A DNA stretch of 64,000 bases from an uncultured Clostridia bacterium (GCA_944377365.1 CALWEQ010000005.1:23016-87015), one strand, 5' to 3'. Numbered from the stretch's first letter, positions 43,896 through 53,978 are shown. The notes: generated by a model not told the origin, from the sequence alone. A program made the numbers and translations.

Positions 43896-44306
43896 TTAAA
43901 CTCTTCTCTTCTTAGGAGGTCTGCAACCGTTGTGCGCGATTGGTGAAACGTCCTTGATGAGAGTCACATTAAGGTCGCAGTTTTGAAGCGAACGAATTGC
44001 TGCCTCTCTTCCGCTACCTGGTCCTTTAACATAAACTTCCACGGAATTAACTCCATGATTTTTAGCCACTTTTGCAGCTTCTTCAACGCAAGTTTGAGCA
44101 GCAAAAGGTGTGCTTTTTTTCGAGCCTTTAAGGCCTAATTTGCCTGATGAACACCACGACAGAACATTGCCTTCAGTATCAGAGAATGTAACAATAGTAT
44201 TGTTGAAAGAAGTCTTGATATGAACTTGTCCATGAGCGATGTTTTTTGATCTTCTAGTTTTTGCTCTTGTAGAAGTAGGCTTTTTAGTAACTTTTGTTTT
44301 TGCCAT
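43896..44306 (-). CDS. rpsK: Ribosomal protein S11
   Basis: S11 lies on the 30S platform near the E site. The 136-residue protein shows [50 protein letters not shown] and the C-terminal [12 protein letters not shown]. It is 13 bp downstream of rpsM. Confidence 0.98.
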   Translation of the reverse strand: MAKTKVTKKPTSTRAKTRRSKNIAHGQVHIKTSFNNTIVTFSDTEGNVLSWCSSGKLGLKGSKKSTPFAAQTCVEEAAKVAKNHGVNSVEVYVKGPGSGREAAIRSLQNCDLNVTLIKDVSPIAHNGCRPPKKRRV

Positions 44307-44319
44307 CTTTTATCTCCTC

Positions 44320-44697
44320 TTATTTTCCCTTCTTTGATGATCCAGCAACAACTTTTTTTGGACCTTTTCTAGTTCTTGCGTTGTTGTGAGTGTTTTGCCC
44401 GCGAACTGGCAATCCTTTACGATGACGCAATCCACGATAGCAACCCATTTCATTTAGTTTTTTAATGTCTAAGCTAACTTTTTTACGAAGGTCACCTTCG
44501 ACCATTAAATTGTGCTCGATGTAAGAGCGAAGTTTAGCAACCTGATCATCGGTTAAGTCCTTAACTCTCAAATCAGGGCTAAGTTTTGTTTTTTCACAAA
44601 TTTTAGATGCGGTAACAGGGCCTATTCCATAAATGTAAGTAAGTCCTATTTCCAATCTTTTTTCTCTCGGTAGGTCTACACCTGCGATTCTTGCCAT
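44320..44697 (-). CDS. rpsM: Ribosomal protein S13
   Basis: S13 contacts the 50S subunit and P-site tRNA from the 30S head. The 125-residue protein reads [25 protein letters not shown] and ends with the [23 protein letters not shown] signature. Confidence 0.98.
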   Translation of the reverse strand: MARIAGVDLPREKRLEIGLTYIYGIGPVTASKICEKTKLSPDLRVKDLTDDQVAKLRSYIEHNLMVEGDLRKKVSLDIKKLNEMGCYRGLRHRKGLPVRGQNTHNNARTRKGPKKVVAGSSKKGK

Positions 44698-44720
44698 TTT
44701 TTTCCTCCAATTCTTAACTT

Positions 44721-44837
44721 TTAGCCCTGAGTTTGTTTGTGTTTGGCGTCCTTAGGGCAAATAACCATAACTTTTCCATTACGTTTAATCACTTTGCATT
44801 TGTCGCAAATAGGTTTAACGGAAGCTCTAACTTTCAT
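44721..44837 (-). CDS. rpmJ: Ribosomal protein L36
   Basis: This 38-codon gene starts at ATG 44837 and reads [17 protein letters not shown], then [18 protein letters not shown]. The CxxC-C-H ligands make it the zinc-ribbon form of L36. It lies between infA and rpsM, as usual, with a good ribosome site. The last residues run slightly past the usual end at the KHKQ motif. Confidence 0.97.
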   Translation of the reverse strand: MKVRASVKPICDKCKVIKRNGKVMVICPKDAKHKQTQG

Positions 44838-44850
44838 GATTTTCTCCTTC

Positions 44851-45072
44851 TTAACCCTTGTCTCTCCAAGTTATTCTGCCCTTTGTTAAATCGTAAGGGC
44901 TCATTTCGACTTTTACTTTGTCTCCTTCAACAACTCTGATGCAGTGCACTCTAAGTTTTCCAGAGATATAAGCAGTTATGACATGACCATTAACAAGACG
45001 AACTTTGAAGGTTGAATTAGGCAAAAGCTCTTCGATCACGCCTTCAAATTCAATTACATCTTCTTTTGACAT
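44851..45072 (-). CDS. infA: Translation initiation factor IF-1
   Basis: IF-1 is a 73-residue OB-fold protein that blocks the A site during initiation. Motifs: [32 protein letters not shown], and [24 protein letters not shown] lies before ATG 45072. It overlaps the KOW-protein gene by 19 bp. Confidence 0.98.
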   Translation of the reverse strand: MSKEDVIEFEGVIEELLPNSTFKVRLVNGHVITAYISGKLRVHCIRVVEGDKVKVEMSPYDLTKGRITWRDKG

Positions 45073-45329
45073 ATCGTCTCCTTTTGAGATTTTAAAAATT
45101 TTCTGATTTCTGCATCAATTTTGATGTCATTAGCCTCAGCGATAAGGCTCTCAGAAAAAGATTGTTTTGAAACTTTTTGAATATGTTTCAAATTTTTCTT
45201 TTTTGGTTTAAAAATTGAAATGCGTTTTCCATCTGCTATAAAAGCAAATTTGTTTTCCAACTTTATCACCACAAAGATTTCGCCTTTTTCTTTTCCAGCT
45301 AAAGCTAGAACGATGTCTCCTGTTTTCAT
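45054..45329 (-). CDS. KOW-domain RNA-binding protein (L14e-like)
   Basis: The protein has about 91 residues with an N-terminal KOW fold ([23 protein letters not shown] and a [11 protein letters not shown] segment). Clostridia carry such a gene between map and infA; it resembles archaeal and eukaryotic L14e/L27e proteins, and its exact role on the ribosome is unknown. The ATG at 45329 with AGGTG is preferred; an in-frame GTG at 45335 directly after the map stop is the alternative. Confidence 0.85.
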   Translation of the reverse strand: MKTGDIVLALAGKEKGEIFVVIKLENKFAFIADGKRISIFKPKKKNLKHIQKVSKQSFSESLIAEANDIKIDAEIRKFLKSQKETICQKKM

Positions 45330-45335
45330 ATTCAC

Positions 45336-46079
45336 CTACAAGGTCAAAATTTCAACACCATTTTTTGTAACCAAAACCGTGTTTTCATAGTGCGCTGATG
45401 GTTTGTGATCACGAGTTACTATTCCCCAACCATCTTGTAGCATTGCAATTTCTTTTTTGCCTAAGTTTATCATAGGTTCTATTGCAAGGCAAACATTTTC
45501 CACGACTATCGGCCCGTCAGTTTCTTTGCCATAGTTGGGAACATTTGGACTCATATGCATCCTTTTCCCAATGCCATGTCCCACAAGCTCCCGCACCACA
45601 CTGTAACCATGTTTTTCAGCATATACCTGTATGGCATGCGAAAGTTTTCCAAGTCTTTCCCCAACTTTCAAATGACGTATTCCCTCAAAAAAGCACTCCT
45701 TTGTAACTTCTATTAGTTTTGCTTTTTCTGAGGATATTCTCCCAACAGGAAAGGTTCGTGCAGCATCTCCATTGTAGCCTTTGTAAATCACTCCAACATC
45801 GATACTGATTATATCACCCTCTTTTAAAACGACATCTTTAGAAGGAATGCCATGCACCACCATTTCATTGACTGACGCACAGATGCTCGCAGGAAAACCT
45901 TCATAACCCAAGAATGAGGGTGAACCACCACAACTAATTATAAACTTTTTTATCATAATGTCAAGATCTAACGTGGAAATGCCAGGTTTAATAAGAGTTT
46001 TTGCATAATCGAGCGCATCTCTCGTTATTTGCCCAGCCTTTCTCATCAACAAAATTTCTGGTTGAGTTAATTGAATCAA
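45336..46079 (-). CDS. map: Methionine aminopeptidase type I
   Basis: Map removes the initiator Met after deformylation. The 247-residue pita-bread enzyme shows the five metal ligands: ISIDVGVIYKGYNGDAARTF (two Asp), ELVGHGIGKRMH (His), CLAIEPMI (Glu) and ENTVLVT (Glu). There is no N-terminal extension. It overlaps adk by 4 bp, and its start is probably coupled to adk translation. Confidence 0.97.
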   Translation of the reverse strand: MIQLTQPEILLMRKAGQITRDALDYAKTLIKPGISTLDLDIMIKKFIISCGGSPSFLGYEGFPASICASVNEMVVHGIPSKDVVLKEGDIISIDVGVIYKGYNGDAARTFPVGRISSEKAKLIEVTKECFFEGIRHLKVGERLGKLSHAIQVYAEKHGYSVVRELVGHGIGKRMHMSPNVPNYGKETDGPIVVENVCLAIEPMINLGKKEIAMLQDGWGIVTRDHKPSAHYENTVLVTKNGVEILTL

Positions 46080-46708
46080 GCTTTCGCCTCCAATTTTGAT
46101 AAAAAAGTTTTTACAGGTGCATATGTTTCTTCTGGCGAACCAGCGCTAGAAACTGTCATCACCTTGTCACCGTAGAAGTTTATAAGTGGTGTTACGCTTT
46201 TTTTATAAACTTCCAGACGATTTTTTATTGCCTCAGGTTTATCGTCATCACGCTGAAACAGTTTTTTGCCACATTTTCTACAATCGCCTGTATAACCCTC
46301 GTAACTTACATTGTCAATGTCTCCGCAAAAACTGCATATTCTTCTGTTTACCAATCTTTTTTCAAGTTCGCTAAATGGAAGTTCTATGCTGATTACTGCA
46401 TCAACATCAGTAACGTTTTTAAGCATTTCGGCTTGATCTAATGAACGTGGAAAACCATCTAAAATAAAACCATTTTTGCAGTCGTCCTTTTCAAGTCTTT
46501 TTTTCAGCACTTCAAAAGTGATTTCATTCGGGATGAGTGACCCACTAGCCATAAGCTTTTTAACTTTTTCTCCAAGTGTACCGCCTTGTTTAGCAATCTC
46601 TCTAAACATATCTCCCGTAGATATTTGTGGGACTTTAAAATCTGCGGAAATTTTTTTTGCCATAGTTCCTTTGCCACTTCCAGCAGCGCCTAAGAGAATT
46701 AGTTTCAT
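46076..46708 (-). CDS. adk: Adenylate kinase, zinc-lid form
   Basis: Adk balances ATP, ADP and AMP. The 210-residue protein has the P-loop LLGAAGSGKGTMAKK, the AMP-site STGDMFR, FILDGFPRSLDQA, and a lid with four cysteines (CSFCGD and CRKCGKK), indicating structural zinc. The ATG at 46708 is preferred over 46717 because AAAAGGA is too close to the latter. Located after secY as in other spc operons. Confidence 0.96.
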   Translation of the reverse strand: MKLILLGAAGSGKGTMAKKISADFKVPQISTGDMFREIAKQGGTLGEKVKKLMASGSLIPNEITFEVLKKRLEKDDCKNGFILDGFPRSLDQAEMLKNVTDVDAVISIELPFSELEKRLVNRRICSFCGDIDNVSYEGYTGDCRKCGKKLFQRDDDKPEAIKNRLEVYKKSVTPLINFYGDKVMTVSSAGSPEETYAPVKTFLSKLEAKA

Positions 46709-46735
46709 TAGATCCATCCTTTTAAAAATGTGAGC

Positions 46736-46785
46736 GTGGCATTATGCCACATATGCTTGACGGCGGGAACTTTTCATTCCCACCG
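46736..46785 (-). other. Two hairpins in the secY-adk gap
   Basis: GTGGC/GCCAC (46736-46750) and CGGTGGGAA/TTCCCGCCG (46785-46761, one G-U pair) occupy the 88-bp gap between secY and adk. There is no T-run, so they are more likely mRNA processing or stability elements than a terminator. Confidence 0.5.
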
Positions 46786-46796
46786 GAAAAGCTGTG

Positions 46797-48107
46797 TTAA
46801 TCTAAAAAGCCTTTATAATTTCGCATAAGCATTTGAGCTTCAAGTTGTTTGTCAAATTCAAGCGCAACGCTGACTAAAATCATAAGACCTGTCGAGCTGA
46901 ACGCATTGATCAAAATGCCCCAACCCACACTGTCGCCAATCGCCTTGAATGCGAGCGAAGGTATTAAGGCAATAAGGGCTAAATATATTGCACCAAAGAA
47001 TGTAATTCTTCGTGATATTTTTTTAAGATAATCTGCTGTTGGCCTGCCTGCTCTTATCCCTGTGATAAATCCGCCTTGTTGCTGTATTCTTTTGCTGATG
47101 TCTTCTGTGTCAAAAGTAATCTGTGCATAGAAAAATGAAAATGCCAAAATCAATAGTGCAAGTAAAACTATATATAACCACGAACCTGTTCCAAGCCATT
47201 CTTGATACCAAGTTGACTCTGGAGCAAAAATTGAAATTATTAGTTGAGGGAAAGTTAAAAGTGCACTTGCGAATATGATTGGCATAACACCCGAGCCATT
47301 CACTTTAATAGGAATAAAAGTGCTTTGTCCTCCATACATTTTTCTTCCCTTAATTTGTTTTGCGTATTGAACAGGGACTCTTCTTTCCGCTCCATCGACA
47401 AACACGATTAATGCGAAAATTGCAATTACTGCAACAATATAGAGAACTATTGTCCAAACGTAAGTTATGTCTTGACCTACAAGCACAACTGCTTGAGCAA
47501 AAGATGCTGCCGAAGTAGAAAGAATACCAACAAAAATCAAAAGGCTCATGCCGTTGCCAATGCCTAAATCGGTTATTCTTTCACCAAGCCAAACAGTAAA
47601 CATACCGCCTGCCACAAGAATTAGCACAACGCCTGCGCCTATCAACCATGTTGGAGCCCCAGCCCAAAGAGCATTGTTTACATCGAGCCCTTCACTGTAA
47701 GTAACAACAATACCGATGGCTTGTGCTAAGGCTAAAACAAGTGCTGCAATTCTAGTGTAAAGGTTGATTTTTTTCTTACCATCTTCTCCCTGTTTTGCAA
47801 GCCTTCCAAGTTTTGGTATAGCAACCGTCAAAAGTTGAATAACTATGCTAGCTGTGATATAAGGCGAAACGCCAAGAGCTAACACTGAACAGTTTTGTAA
47901 AGCATTTCCACTTATCATGTTCATGATGCCGAAAATACTGAATTCACCTGAAAGGTTAGTATTCTCTGCAGCCAAAATTGCAGATATATCGAACCCCGGA
48001 ACTGGCAACCAACAACCAAGTCGATAAATTAAAAGAAGAAGTAAAGTGAGCAACATCTTTCTTCTTATATCTTTAATTTTGAAAGCATTGACAATGGTTT
48101 TAAACAT
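46797..48107 (-). CDS. secY: Preprotein translocase subunit SecY
   Basis: SecY is the ten-helix channel that exports unfolded proteins with SecE, SecG and SecA. The 436-residue protein has the plug region, RLGCWLPVPGFD, PYITASIVIQLL, the cytoplasmic loop EDGKKKIN, KGRKMYGGQSTFIPIKVNGSGVMPIIFA, and the C5 loop TADYLKKISRRIT. Start at ATG 48107 after GAGGAG, 4 bp after rplO. Confidence 0.97.
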   Translation of the reverse strand: MFKTIVNAFKIKDIRRKMLLTLLLLLIYRLGCWLPVPGFDISAILAAENTNLSGEFSIFGIMNMISGNALQNCSVLALGVSPYITASIVIQLLTVAIPKLGRLAKQGEDGKKKINLYTRIAALVLALAQAIGIVVTYSEGLDVNNALWAGAPTWLIGAGVVLILVAGGMFTVWLGERITDLGIGNGMSLLIFVGILSTSAASFAQAVVLVGQDITYVWTIVLYIVAVIAIFALIVFVDGAERRVPVQYAKQIKGRKMYGGQSTFIPIKVNGSGVMPIIFASALLTFPQLIISIFAPESTWYQEWLGTGSWLYIVLLALLILAFSFFYAQITFDTEDISKRIQQQGGFITGIRAGRPTADYLKKISRRITFFGAIYLALIALIPSLAFKAIGDSVGWGILINAFSSTGLMILVSVALEFDKQLEAQMLMRNYKGFLD

Positions 48108-48111
48108 TCGC

Positions 48112-48555
48112 TTACTCCTCTATTTTTCCGCCAGCTTTTTCTATTTTTTCTCTAGCGGTCTTTGTCACTTTATTTGCTTTTATCGTAAGTGGTTTTGTAA
48201 GCTCTCCATCACCCAAAATTTTCAAGCCGTACTCTTCAATTTTGCCAATGAAACGATTTTCATAAAGAAATTCAATATCTACAACGGTGTTTGGCTCTAA
48301 AACTTCCAAATCACCAACGTTAATGGTTGAATATCTTTTTCTGAAATTGTAATTATTAAATCCGCGAATTGGAATTTTGCGGATAAGAGGAATGTTTCCA
48401 CCTTCGAATCCTGCTTTTACTCCACCGCCACTTCTAGCGTTTTGACCTTTTTGGCCTCTGCCACTAGTTTTTCCAATACCGCTGCCGATACCACGACCAA
48501 TTCTAACTTTTTTTGTTCTTGACCCGTCAGCTGGTTTAAGATTTCCTATTTGCAT
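48112..48555 (-). CDS. rplO: Ribosomal protein L15
   Basis: The 147-residue L15 has KKVRIGRGIGSGIGKTSGRGQKGQNARSGG at the N terminus, which reaches into 23S rRNA, and GGNIPLIRKIPIRGF. It is a late-assembling 50S protein near the peptidyl-transferase region. Confidence 0.97.
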   Translation of the reverse strand: MQIGNLKPADGSRTKKVRIGRGIGSGIGKTSGRGQKGQNARSGGGVKAGFEGGNIPLIRKIPIRGFNNYNFRKRYSTINVGDLEVLEPNTVVDIEFLYENRFIGKIEEYGLKILGDGELTKPLTIKANKVTKTAREKIEKAGGKIEE

Positions 48556-48567
48556 AGCTTCCTCCTA

Positions 48568-48756
48568 CTACTCTTCAACTTTAAGCAGATGCTTAACGGC
48601 GAAAATGCTTCCTCTAACGCTAGCGTTGTCAGGCAAAACGCGTGTTTGCCCAAGTTTTTTGAAGCCAAGCGCCTCTATAATTTTTGCTTGTTTCTTGTTA
48701 AAGCCGATAGTGCTTTTTATCCAAGTAACTTTAATTGTTTTTGTTTTTTCAGCCAT
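48568..48756 (-). CDS. rpmD: Ribosomal protein L30
   Basis: This 62-residue protein shows IKVTWIKSTIGFNKKQAKIIEALGFKK and ends NASVRGSIFAVKHLLKVEE, the bacterial L30 pattern. It lies between rpsE and rplO. Confidence 0.96.
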   Translation of the reverse strand: MAEKTKTIKVTWIKSTIGFNKKQAKIIEALGFKKLGQTRVLPDNASVRGSIFAVKHLLKVEE

Positions 48757-48768
48757 GATCGAGCCTCC

Positions 48769-49317
48769 TTAAATTTCCTCAGGATTTTTGCCACGACGCG
48801 CCGCGATTTCTTCTCTTGTTTTAAGAGAAGCAAGTCCATTCATCGTTGCTTTAACAGCATTGATCTTGTTGGTAGATCCGTGTATTTTTGTAACAATATC
48901 CTTGATGCCAGCGAGTTCGATTACCACACGTGCTGAACCACCAGCGATGACACCAGTACCAGGTTTAGCAGGCAACATCAAAATTTCTGAAGAACCAAAT
49001 TTTCCAATGGTTTCATGTGGAATGGTTCCATCAACGATTCTAATTTGCTTCATGCTCTTTTTTGCTTCACCAGTGGCTTTGTCAATGGCTGCTGGAACTT
49101 CTGCAGCTTTACCAATACCGATGCCAACCTTACCTTTTCCATCACCGACAACAACCAATGCTGAGAAACGAAGGGTCCTTCCGCCTTTAACAACCTTTGT
49201 AACACGACGAACGCAAACTAACTTTTTGTCAAATTCGCTTTCTTCGCGAACAGGTCTGCGGGTTTCTTTTTGCTTAGGTTCAAATTTTTTGTCTTTTCTT
49301 GTTTGTTTTTCTTCCAT
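48769..49317 (-). CDS. rpsE: Ribosomal protein S5
   Basis: S5 acts in decoding accuracy at the mRNA entry side. The 182-residue protein has a charged N-terminal extension of about 25 residues, then LVCVRRVTKVVKGGRTLRFSALVVVGDGKGKVGIGIGKA and LPAKPGTGVIAGGSARVVIELAGI. Confidence 0.98.
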   Translation of the reverse strand: MEEKQTRKDKKFEPKQKETRRPVREESEFDKKLVCVRRVTKVVKGGRTLRFSALVVVGDGKGKVGIGIGKAAEVPAAIDKATGEAKKSMKQIRIVDGTIPHETIGKFGSSEILMLPAKPGTGVIAGGSARVVIELAGIKDIVTKIHGSTNKINAVKATMNGLASLKTREEIAARRGKNPEEI

Positions 49318-49329
49318 TTCCCCTTCCTC

Positions 49330-49698
49330 CTAAAACTTTAAGCCTGCGCTTCTAGCGCCTTCAGCCAAAGATGCAATTCGACCGGTGTAAATGTAACCAC
49401 CACGATCAAAAACCACTTCATTAATTTTTGCTTTTACAGCTTTTTTGCCAAGTTGTTCGCCAACAATTTTGGCTTGTTCTGACTTTGTCTTGCCAGCAAG
49501 GAGAGGCTGAATATCTTTATCAAGTGAAGAAGCTGAAACAAGGGTAGCACCTTTTGAGTCATCGATAATTTGAGCATAGATTTTGCTTAGACTTCTGTAA
49601 ACGCAAAGTCTTGGCCTTGAAGATGAGCCAACGATGTTTTTTCTTACTCTTTTATGACGCACTTTTCTTTCAGTGTTTTTATCTTTAACGCTTATCAT
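49330..49698 (-). CDS. rplR: Ribosomal protein L18
   Basis: L18 binds 5S rRNA together with L5. The 122-residue protein has the basic N terminus [36 protein letters not shown] and ends [26 protein letters not shown]. Confidence 0.98.
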   Translation of the reverse strand: MISVKDKNTERKVRHKRVRKNIVGSSSRPRLCVYRSLSKIYAQIIDDSKGATLVSASSLDKDIQPLLAGKTKSEQAKIVGEQLGKKAVKAKINEVVFDRGGYIYTGRIASLAEGARSAGLKF

Positions 49699-49709
49699 AT
49701 GCTTTCTCC

Positions 49710-50258
49710 TTATTTCTTACCTTTGCCTGATGTTTTTCCGACTTTTCTATTTACCACTTCATCGCTATATTTGATGCCATAGCCATGGTATGGTTCAACT
49801 GGTCTCTTGTCACGAAGATTAGAAGCAAACTGACCAACTTTTTGTTTATCAATGCCCTCAATTTTGATTTCTGTGATGCTTGGGCACGAAACTTTAAGGT
49901 CTGGCCAAATTTCAACTTCGACTTGATGAGAAAGCCCAAGGTTCATAACAAGTTTGTTTCCACTTACCTGTGCTTTATAACCTACACCGTTGATAACAAG
50001 TGTTTTTGTGAAGCCTTCGCTAACCCCTTTGATCATATTTGCAACAATAGCTCTATATAATCCTTGCATAGCGTCAGTTTGCTGTTCACTGTCATTTTTA
50101 ACGAAAGTTATATGTCCATTTTCGATATGTGGTGTTACGCATGAATTAATTTCTTGTGAAAGTGATCCCTTTGGACCTGAAACCGTAATTTTTCCAACAT
50201 CTAAGCTGACATTGACACCCGAAGGTATAGATATTGCTTTATTACCAATTCTTGACAT
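49710..50258 (-). CDS. rplF: Ribosomal protein L6
   Basis: L6 lies near the sarcin-ricin loop. The 182-residue protein has [16 protein letters not shown] and the C-terminal signature [38 protein letters not shown]. Confidence 0.98.
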   Translation of the reverse strand: MSRIGNKAISIPSGVNVSLDVGKITVSGPKGSLSQEINSCVTPHIENGHITFVKNDSEQQTDAMQGLYRAIVANMIKGVSEGFTKTLVINGVGYKAQVSGNKLVMNLGLSHQVEVEIWPDLKVSCPSITEIKIEGIDKQKVGQFASNLRDKRPVEPYHGYGIKYSDEVVNRKVGKTSGKGKK

Positions 50259-50269
50259 ACCTTACCTCC

Positions 50270-50668
50270 TTACCATACAAACGCAAGGACTTCACCGCCG
50301 ACGTTTAGTTCGCGTGCGACACGATCAGTAACAATGCCTTTGTTTGTTGAAATAATTGCTATACCAAGCCCGCTTATAACTTTTGGAAGCTTGCTTGCTT
50401 CTGAATAAATTCTGAGTCCTGGTTTTGAAATTCTTTTAAGACCTTGAATAACGCTATTTCCATCAACATCATATTTTAATGTAATAAAAATATCATCGAA
50501 TTTACCGTTGTTTTTAATTTCAAAATTTGAAATATATCCTTCGTCAAGGAGAATTTTGGCTATCGCAACCTTTTCTTTTGATGCAGGAACAGTTACATCA
50601 GCATGCTTTACTTTTAAAGCATTGCGAATTCTTGTTAACATGTCTGCAATTGAATCTGTAGATAACAT
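50270..50668 (-). CDS. rpsH: Ribosomal protein S8
   Basis: The 132-residue S8 begins [23 protein letters not shown] and ends [30 protein letters not shown] sets the ATG at 50668; the frame continues to 50686 without a better site. In E. coli S8 represses the spc operon at the rplE region; the site was not located here. Confidence 0.97.
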   Translation of the reverse strand: MLSTDSIADMLTRIRNALKVKHADVTVPASKEKVAIAKILLDEGYISNFEIKNNGKFDDIFITLKYDVDGNSVIQGLKRISKPGLRIYSEASKLPKVISGLGIAIISTNKGIVTDRVARELNVGGEVLAFVW

Positions 50669-50679
50669 AATTTCCTCCT

Positions 50680-50865
50680 TTACCAACTTGCCTTTTTCAC
50701 GCCAGGTATTTCACCTTTGTTTGCAAGTTCTCTGAAACAAACTCTGCAAATGCCATATTTTTTAAGCACGGCATGAGGTCTGCCACAGAGCGAGCAACGC
50801 GTGTAAGCGCGAGTAGCATATTTTTGTTTTTTCTGTTGTTTTTGAACTAATGCTTTTTTTGCCAT
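50680..50865 (-). CDS. rpsN: Ribosomal protein S14, zinc type
   Basis: The 61-residue type Z S14 has zinc ligands [25 protein letters not shown] and ends PGVKKASW. It is the short zinc-dependent form found in most Bacillota. Confidence 0.98.
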   Translation of the reverse strand: MAKKALVQKQQKKQKYATRAYTRCSLCGRPHAVLKKYGICRVCFRELANKGEIPGVKKASW

Positions 50866-50876
50866 ATCATCACCCC

Positions 50877-51428
50877 TTATCTACTGAAAGGCATTCCAAG
50901 TGCCTGTAAAAGCGCTTTTGCTTCTGCATTTGTCTTCGCCGTAGTAACAAAGCAAATGTCGAAGCCTCTCACTTTTTCCACTTTGTCATAGGAAATTTCT
51001 GGGAAAATCAATTGTTCCTTAATGCCAAGTGAATAATTTCCTCTGCCGTCAAAAGCTTTCTCTGAAACACCATGGAAGTCTCTCACTCTTGGCAATGCAA
51101 TAGCAACTAACCTATCAAAAAACTCATACATTTTTTCGCCACGCAAAGTAACTTTTGCTCCAATCTTTTGTCCTTCACGAAGTCCAAAGTTTGAGATGGA
51201 TTTTTTTGCTAATGTAGGAATTGGTTTTTGTCCTGTGATTACAGCAAGTTCTTCAAGTGCAATATTAAAACTTTTTGAGTTGCTTTTTACATCACCAAGC
51301 CCAGCGCTAACAACGATTTTCACAAGCTTTGGAATTTCGTTTATGTTTTTATACCCAAACTCTTTTTTAAGTGCAGGCACAACTGTCTCTTTGTAGAGTT
51401 TGACCATTCTGTTTTGTTCTTTTGCCAT
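50877..51428 (-). CDS. rplE: Ribosomal protein L5
   Basis: L5 binds 5S rRNA and P-site tRNA. The 183-residue protein shows [61 protein letters not shown], and a C-terminal [25 protein letters not shown]. Confidence 0.98.
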   Translation of the reverse strand: MAKEQNRMVKLYKETVVPALKKEFGYKNINEIPKLVKIVVSAGLGDVKSNSKSFNIALEELAVITGQKPIPTLAKKSISNFGLREGQKIGAKVTLRGEKMYEFFDRLVAIALPRVRDFHGVSEKAFDGRGNYSLGIKEQLIFPEISYDKVEKVRGFDICFVTTAKTNAEAKALLQALGMPFSR

Positions 51429-51440
51429 TTTTATCCTCTC

Positions 51441-52004
51441 TTACTTTGACTCAGTTTTCGACTTTTTTTGTGTTGTTTTTTCCGCATCACCTGATTTTTT
51501 TACATCTGACGCAGATTTTTGTGCTTTGTTTTCTTCTGTCTTAGAAGCATTTTTTGTTGTCTTTGTTTTAGCAACAACTTTTTCTGCCTTTTGGCTTTCT
51601 TCTTTGTTCGCGCCTTCAACTGCTTTTTCGTCTTTTTTTACAGTTTTTTCAGCTTTTTTTGCTTCTTTTTTTACTGTTTTTGCAAATTCTTTATCTAAAC
51701 TTGCTCCACATTTTTTGCATATGCGAACATTTTTGCCGTCAACAACTTTGTGTGAAACTCTCGTCGCTTTGCCACATTGTCCACAAATCACTTGAACGTT
51801 TGACGCATCTAAAAATGCAGGTTTTTTGATTATTCCACCTTTGTCTTGTTGTGACTTTGGCTTTTTGTGTTTTGTAACAATGTTTACTCCCTCAACAAGC
51901 ACCTTTTTATCCTTTGGGTTTGTTTCAAGAACTTTGCCAGATTTTCCTTTGTCTTTTCCAGCAATTACTAAAACAAGATCGCCTTTTTTTATGTTCATTT
52001 TCAT
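51441..52004 (-). CDS. rplX: Ribosomal protein L24 with a long charged C-terminal tail
   Basis: L24 starts 50S assembly by binding the 5' end of 23S rRNA. The N-terminal KOW domain (IKKGDLVLVIAGKDKGKSGKVLE), NIVTKHKKPKSQQDKGGI and a CGQC-CKKC zinc ribbon (about residues 73-100) form an ordinary L24 of about 100 residues. The remaining 85 or so residues are almost only Lys, Ala, Glu, Thr and Ser and are predicted to be disordered or helical. The ATG at 52004, 6 nt after GGAGG, is preferred over a GTG at 52007. Confidence 0.95.
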   Translation of the reverse strand: MKMNIKKGDLVLVIAGKDKGKSGKVLETNPKDKKVLVEGVNIVTKHKKPKSQQDKGGIIKKPAFLDASNVQVICGQCGKATRVSHKVVDGKNVRICKKCGASLDKEFAKTVKKEAKKAEKTVKKDEKAVEGANKEESQKAEKVVAKTKTTKNASKTEENKAQKSASDVKKSGDAEKTTQKKSKTESK

Positions 52005-52015
52005 CACAATCCTCC

Positions 52016-52384
52016 TTAAATAACCTCAGGAGCAAGGGAAATAATCTTCATATACCCCTTATCACGAAGTTCACGAGCGATAGGCCCGAAAACACGCGTT
52101 CCTTTTGGTTGTTTTTGGTTGTCGATGATAACTGCGGCATTGTCATCAAAACGAATGTGCGAACCATCTTGTCTGCGAAGACCTTTTGCTGAACGAACGA
52201 TAACCGCTTTAACCACATCGCCTTTTTTAACAGTTCCGCCAGGTATAGCTTTTTTAACAGAAGCAACGATAACATCACCAATGTTACCACTTCTTCTGAA
52301 AGACCCTCCTAGCACTCGAATGCACATAATTTCTTTTGCGCCAGTGTTATCGGCAACTTTTAATCTAGTTTGAGGTTGAATCAT
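52016..52384 (-). CDS. rplN: Ribosomal protein L14
   Basis: The 122-residue L14 has [61 protein letters not shown] and [20 protein letters not shown], the full family pattern. It contributes to a bridge with the 30S subunit. Confidence 0.98.
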   Translation of the reverse strand: MIQPQTRLKVADNTGAKEIMCIRVLGGSFRRSGNIGDVIVASVKKAIPGGTVKKGDVVKAVIVRSAKGLRRQDGSHIRFDDNAAVIIDNQKQPKGTRVFGPIARELRDKGYMKIISLAPEVI

Positions 52385-52397
52385 TTTCTATCCCTCC

Positions 52398-52658
52398 TTA
52401 CTTAGCTTTCTCGATGATTTTAACAAGACGATAGTACTTGTCTTTTGAAAGCGGACGAGTTTCCATAATCATAACTGTGTCACCTATTCCGCATTCATTT
52501 TTTTCATCGTGAACTTTAAATTTCTTGGTTTTTTTAACGACTTTTTTATAAATTGGATGGTTGACTCTGGAAACAATTTTTACAACGATTGTTTTATCCA
52601 TCTTTCCAGCGCTTACAACTTGACCAATTCTTGTAAGTCTTGAATTTCTATCTTCCAT
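52398..52658 (-). CDS. rpsQ: Ribosomal protein S17
   Basis: The 86-residue S17 has [30 protein letters not shown] and [22 protein letters not shown]. It overlaps rpmC by 11 bp. Confidence 0.97.
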   Translation of the reverse strand: MEDRNSRLTRIGQVVSAGKMDKTIVVKIVSRVNHPIYKKVVKKTKKFKVHDEKNECGIGDTVMIMETRPLSKDKYYRLVKIIEKAK

Positions 52659-52863
52659 CCTTTCCTCCTGTCTCTGCTATCTGCTTTTCTCTGATAACAG
52701 TTTTTACTCTTGCAATTTCTCTCTTCACGTTTCTAATTTGAACAGGACTTGCTAAATTGCGTGAAGCATTTGAGAAACGAAGATTGAAAAGTTCCATATT
52801 CAACTCTTTAAGTCTTGCGTTGAGTTCGGCAGAACTGAGTGATTTTATTTCATTAATTTTCAT
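52648..52863 (-). CDS. rpmC: Ribosomal protein L29
   Basis: The 71-residue L29 starts [30 protein letters not shown] and has [17 protein letters not shown]. The ATG at 52863 is chosen over a GTG at 52875, which would overlap rplP more. It lies beside the exit tunnel and helps dock trigger factor and SRP. Confidence 0.95.
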   Translation of the reverse strand: MKINEIKSLSSAELNARLKELNMELFNLRFSNASRNLASPVQIRNVKREIARVKTVIREKQIAETGGKDGR

Positions 52864-53299
52864 CTTTGTCACCACCTTCTACTGCTGTAGCACCTTCTTT
52901 TCTTACAAATTTTGTTTTGCAAGGAAGTTTGTGTCCAGCAAGTCTGATAGCCTCACGAGCAAGTTCTTCTGAAACCCCTTCGATTTCAAAAAGAATTCTT
53001 CCAGGCTTTACAACTGCAACCCAAAATTCAGGGCCACCTTTACCGGAACCCATACGAGTTCCAAGAGGTTTTTTAGAAACAGGTTTGTCAGGGAAAATTT
53101 TAATCCAAACTCTTCCGCCACGTTTAATATGACGTGTCATAGCAATTCTGGCCGCTTCTATTTGGTTCGATTTGATCCAGCATGGTTCGAGAGCCATAAT
53201 TCCATATTGACCGTAAGCAACAGTGTTGCCTCTAGTAGCTTTTCCTGTCATTCTGCCTCTGAAAACTTTTCTTCTTTTAACTCTCTTTGGCATTAACAT
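52853..53299 (-). CDS. rplP: Ribosomal protein L16
   Basis: L16 binds near the A-site tRNA elbow on the 50S. The 148-residue protein starts [25 protein letters not shown] and has [27 protein letters not shown]. The first ATG has GGAGG 9 bp upstream. It shares one base with the rpsC stop. Confidence 0.97.
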   Translation of the reverse strand: MLMPKRVKRRKVFRGRMTGKATRGNTVAYGQYGIMALEPCWIKSNQIEAARIAMTRHIKRGGRVWIKIFPDKPVSKKPLGTRMGSGKGGPEFWVAVVKPGRILFEIEGVSEELAREAIRLAGHKLPCKTKFVRKEGATAVEGGDKDEN

Positions 53300-53967
53300 T
53301 ATTCTTGCCCTCCTTTTTCGGTAGCTTTAGCAGGAAGAATATCGCCTTTGTAAATCCAGCATTTTACACCAAGTTTACCGTAATCTGTGTAAGCTGATGA
53401 TGTGCCGTAATCTATGTCTGCTCTAAGAGTGTGAAGAGGAAGGTTTCCTTCCAAATAATTCTCTGTTCTAGCAATAGTACTAGCTCCATCAATAACGCCA
53501 CTTACTTGAACTTTGCATCCTTTGGCGCCCGCTCTCATAACTTTTTGCAAAGCCATTTTCAAAGCTCTTCTCCATTGAACACGTTTTTCAAGTTGACTTG
53601 CGATGCTTTCTGCAATCAAAGTTGCGCTAAGGTCTGGCTTTTTAACCTCTTTTACGTTTATTATAAGGTTTTTAATAGGACGAATAACTTTTGTTACGTC
53701 TTTTTTAATAGTTTCAATTCCAGCACCTTTTGCACCAATTATCATACCAGGTTTCGCTGTAAAGATATTTACAACGAGTTTGCCTTCCATTCTTTCGATT
53801 GTGATGTTGGCAATTGCGCAATTAGCATATTTTTGTCTTAACAATTTTTTAATTTTTTGATCTTCAAGAAGGTTTGGAGCAAAATCTTGCTTCTTTGCGA
53901 ACCAAGTTGAGTTCCATTCTTTGTTTATTCCGAGTCTAAGTCCGATCGGATTAACTTTTTGTCCCAT
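53299..53967 (-). CDS. rpsC: Ribosomal protein S3
   Basis: S3 forms part of the mRNA entry helicase. The 222-residue protein has [23 protein letters not shown], the KH domain ([27 protein letters not shown]) and the C-terminal [17 protein letters not shown]. Confidence 0.98.
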   Translation of the reverse strand: MGQKVNPIGLRLGINKEWNSTWFAKKQDFAPNLLEDQKIKKLLRQKYANCAIANITIERMEGKLVVNIFTAKPGMIIGAKGAGIETIKKDVTKVIRPIKNLIINVKEVKKPDLSATLIAESIASQLEKRVQWRRALKMALQKVMRAGAKGCKVQVSGVIDGASTIARTENYLEGNLPLHTLRADIDYGTSSAYTDYGKLGVKCWIYKGDILPAKATEKGGQE

Positions 53968-53978
53968 AATGCTCCTCC

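Noticed and set aside
46736..46785. Terminator between secY and adk
   Set aside because: The hairpins are strong, but neither is followed by a T-run, and adk needs the upstream transcript.
48788..49333. 181-codon plus-strand frame over rpsE
   Set aside because: Complete antisense shadow of rpsE, which has an intact conserved product.
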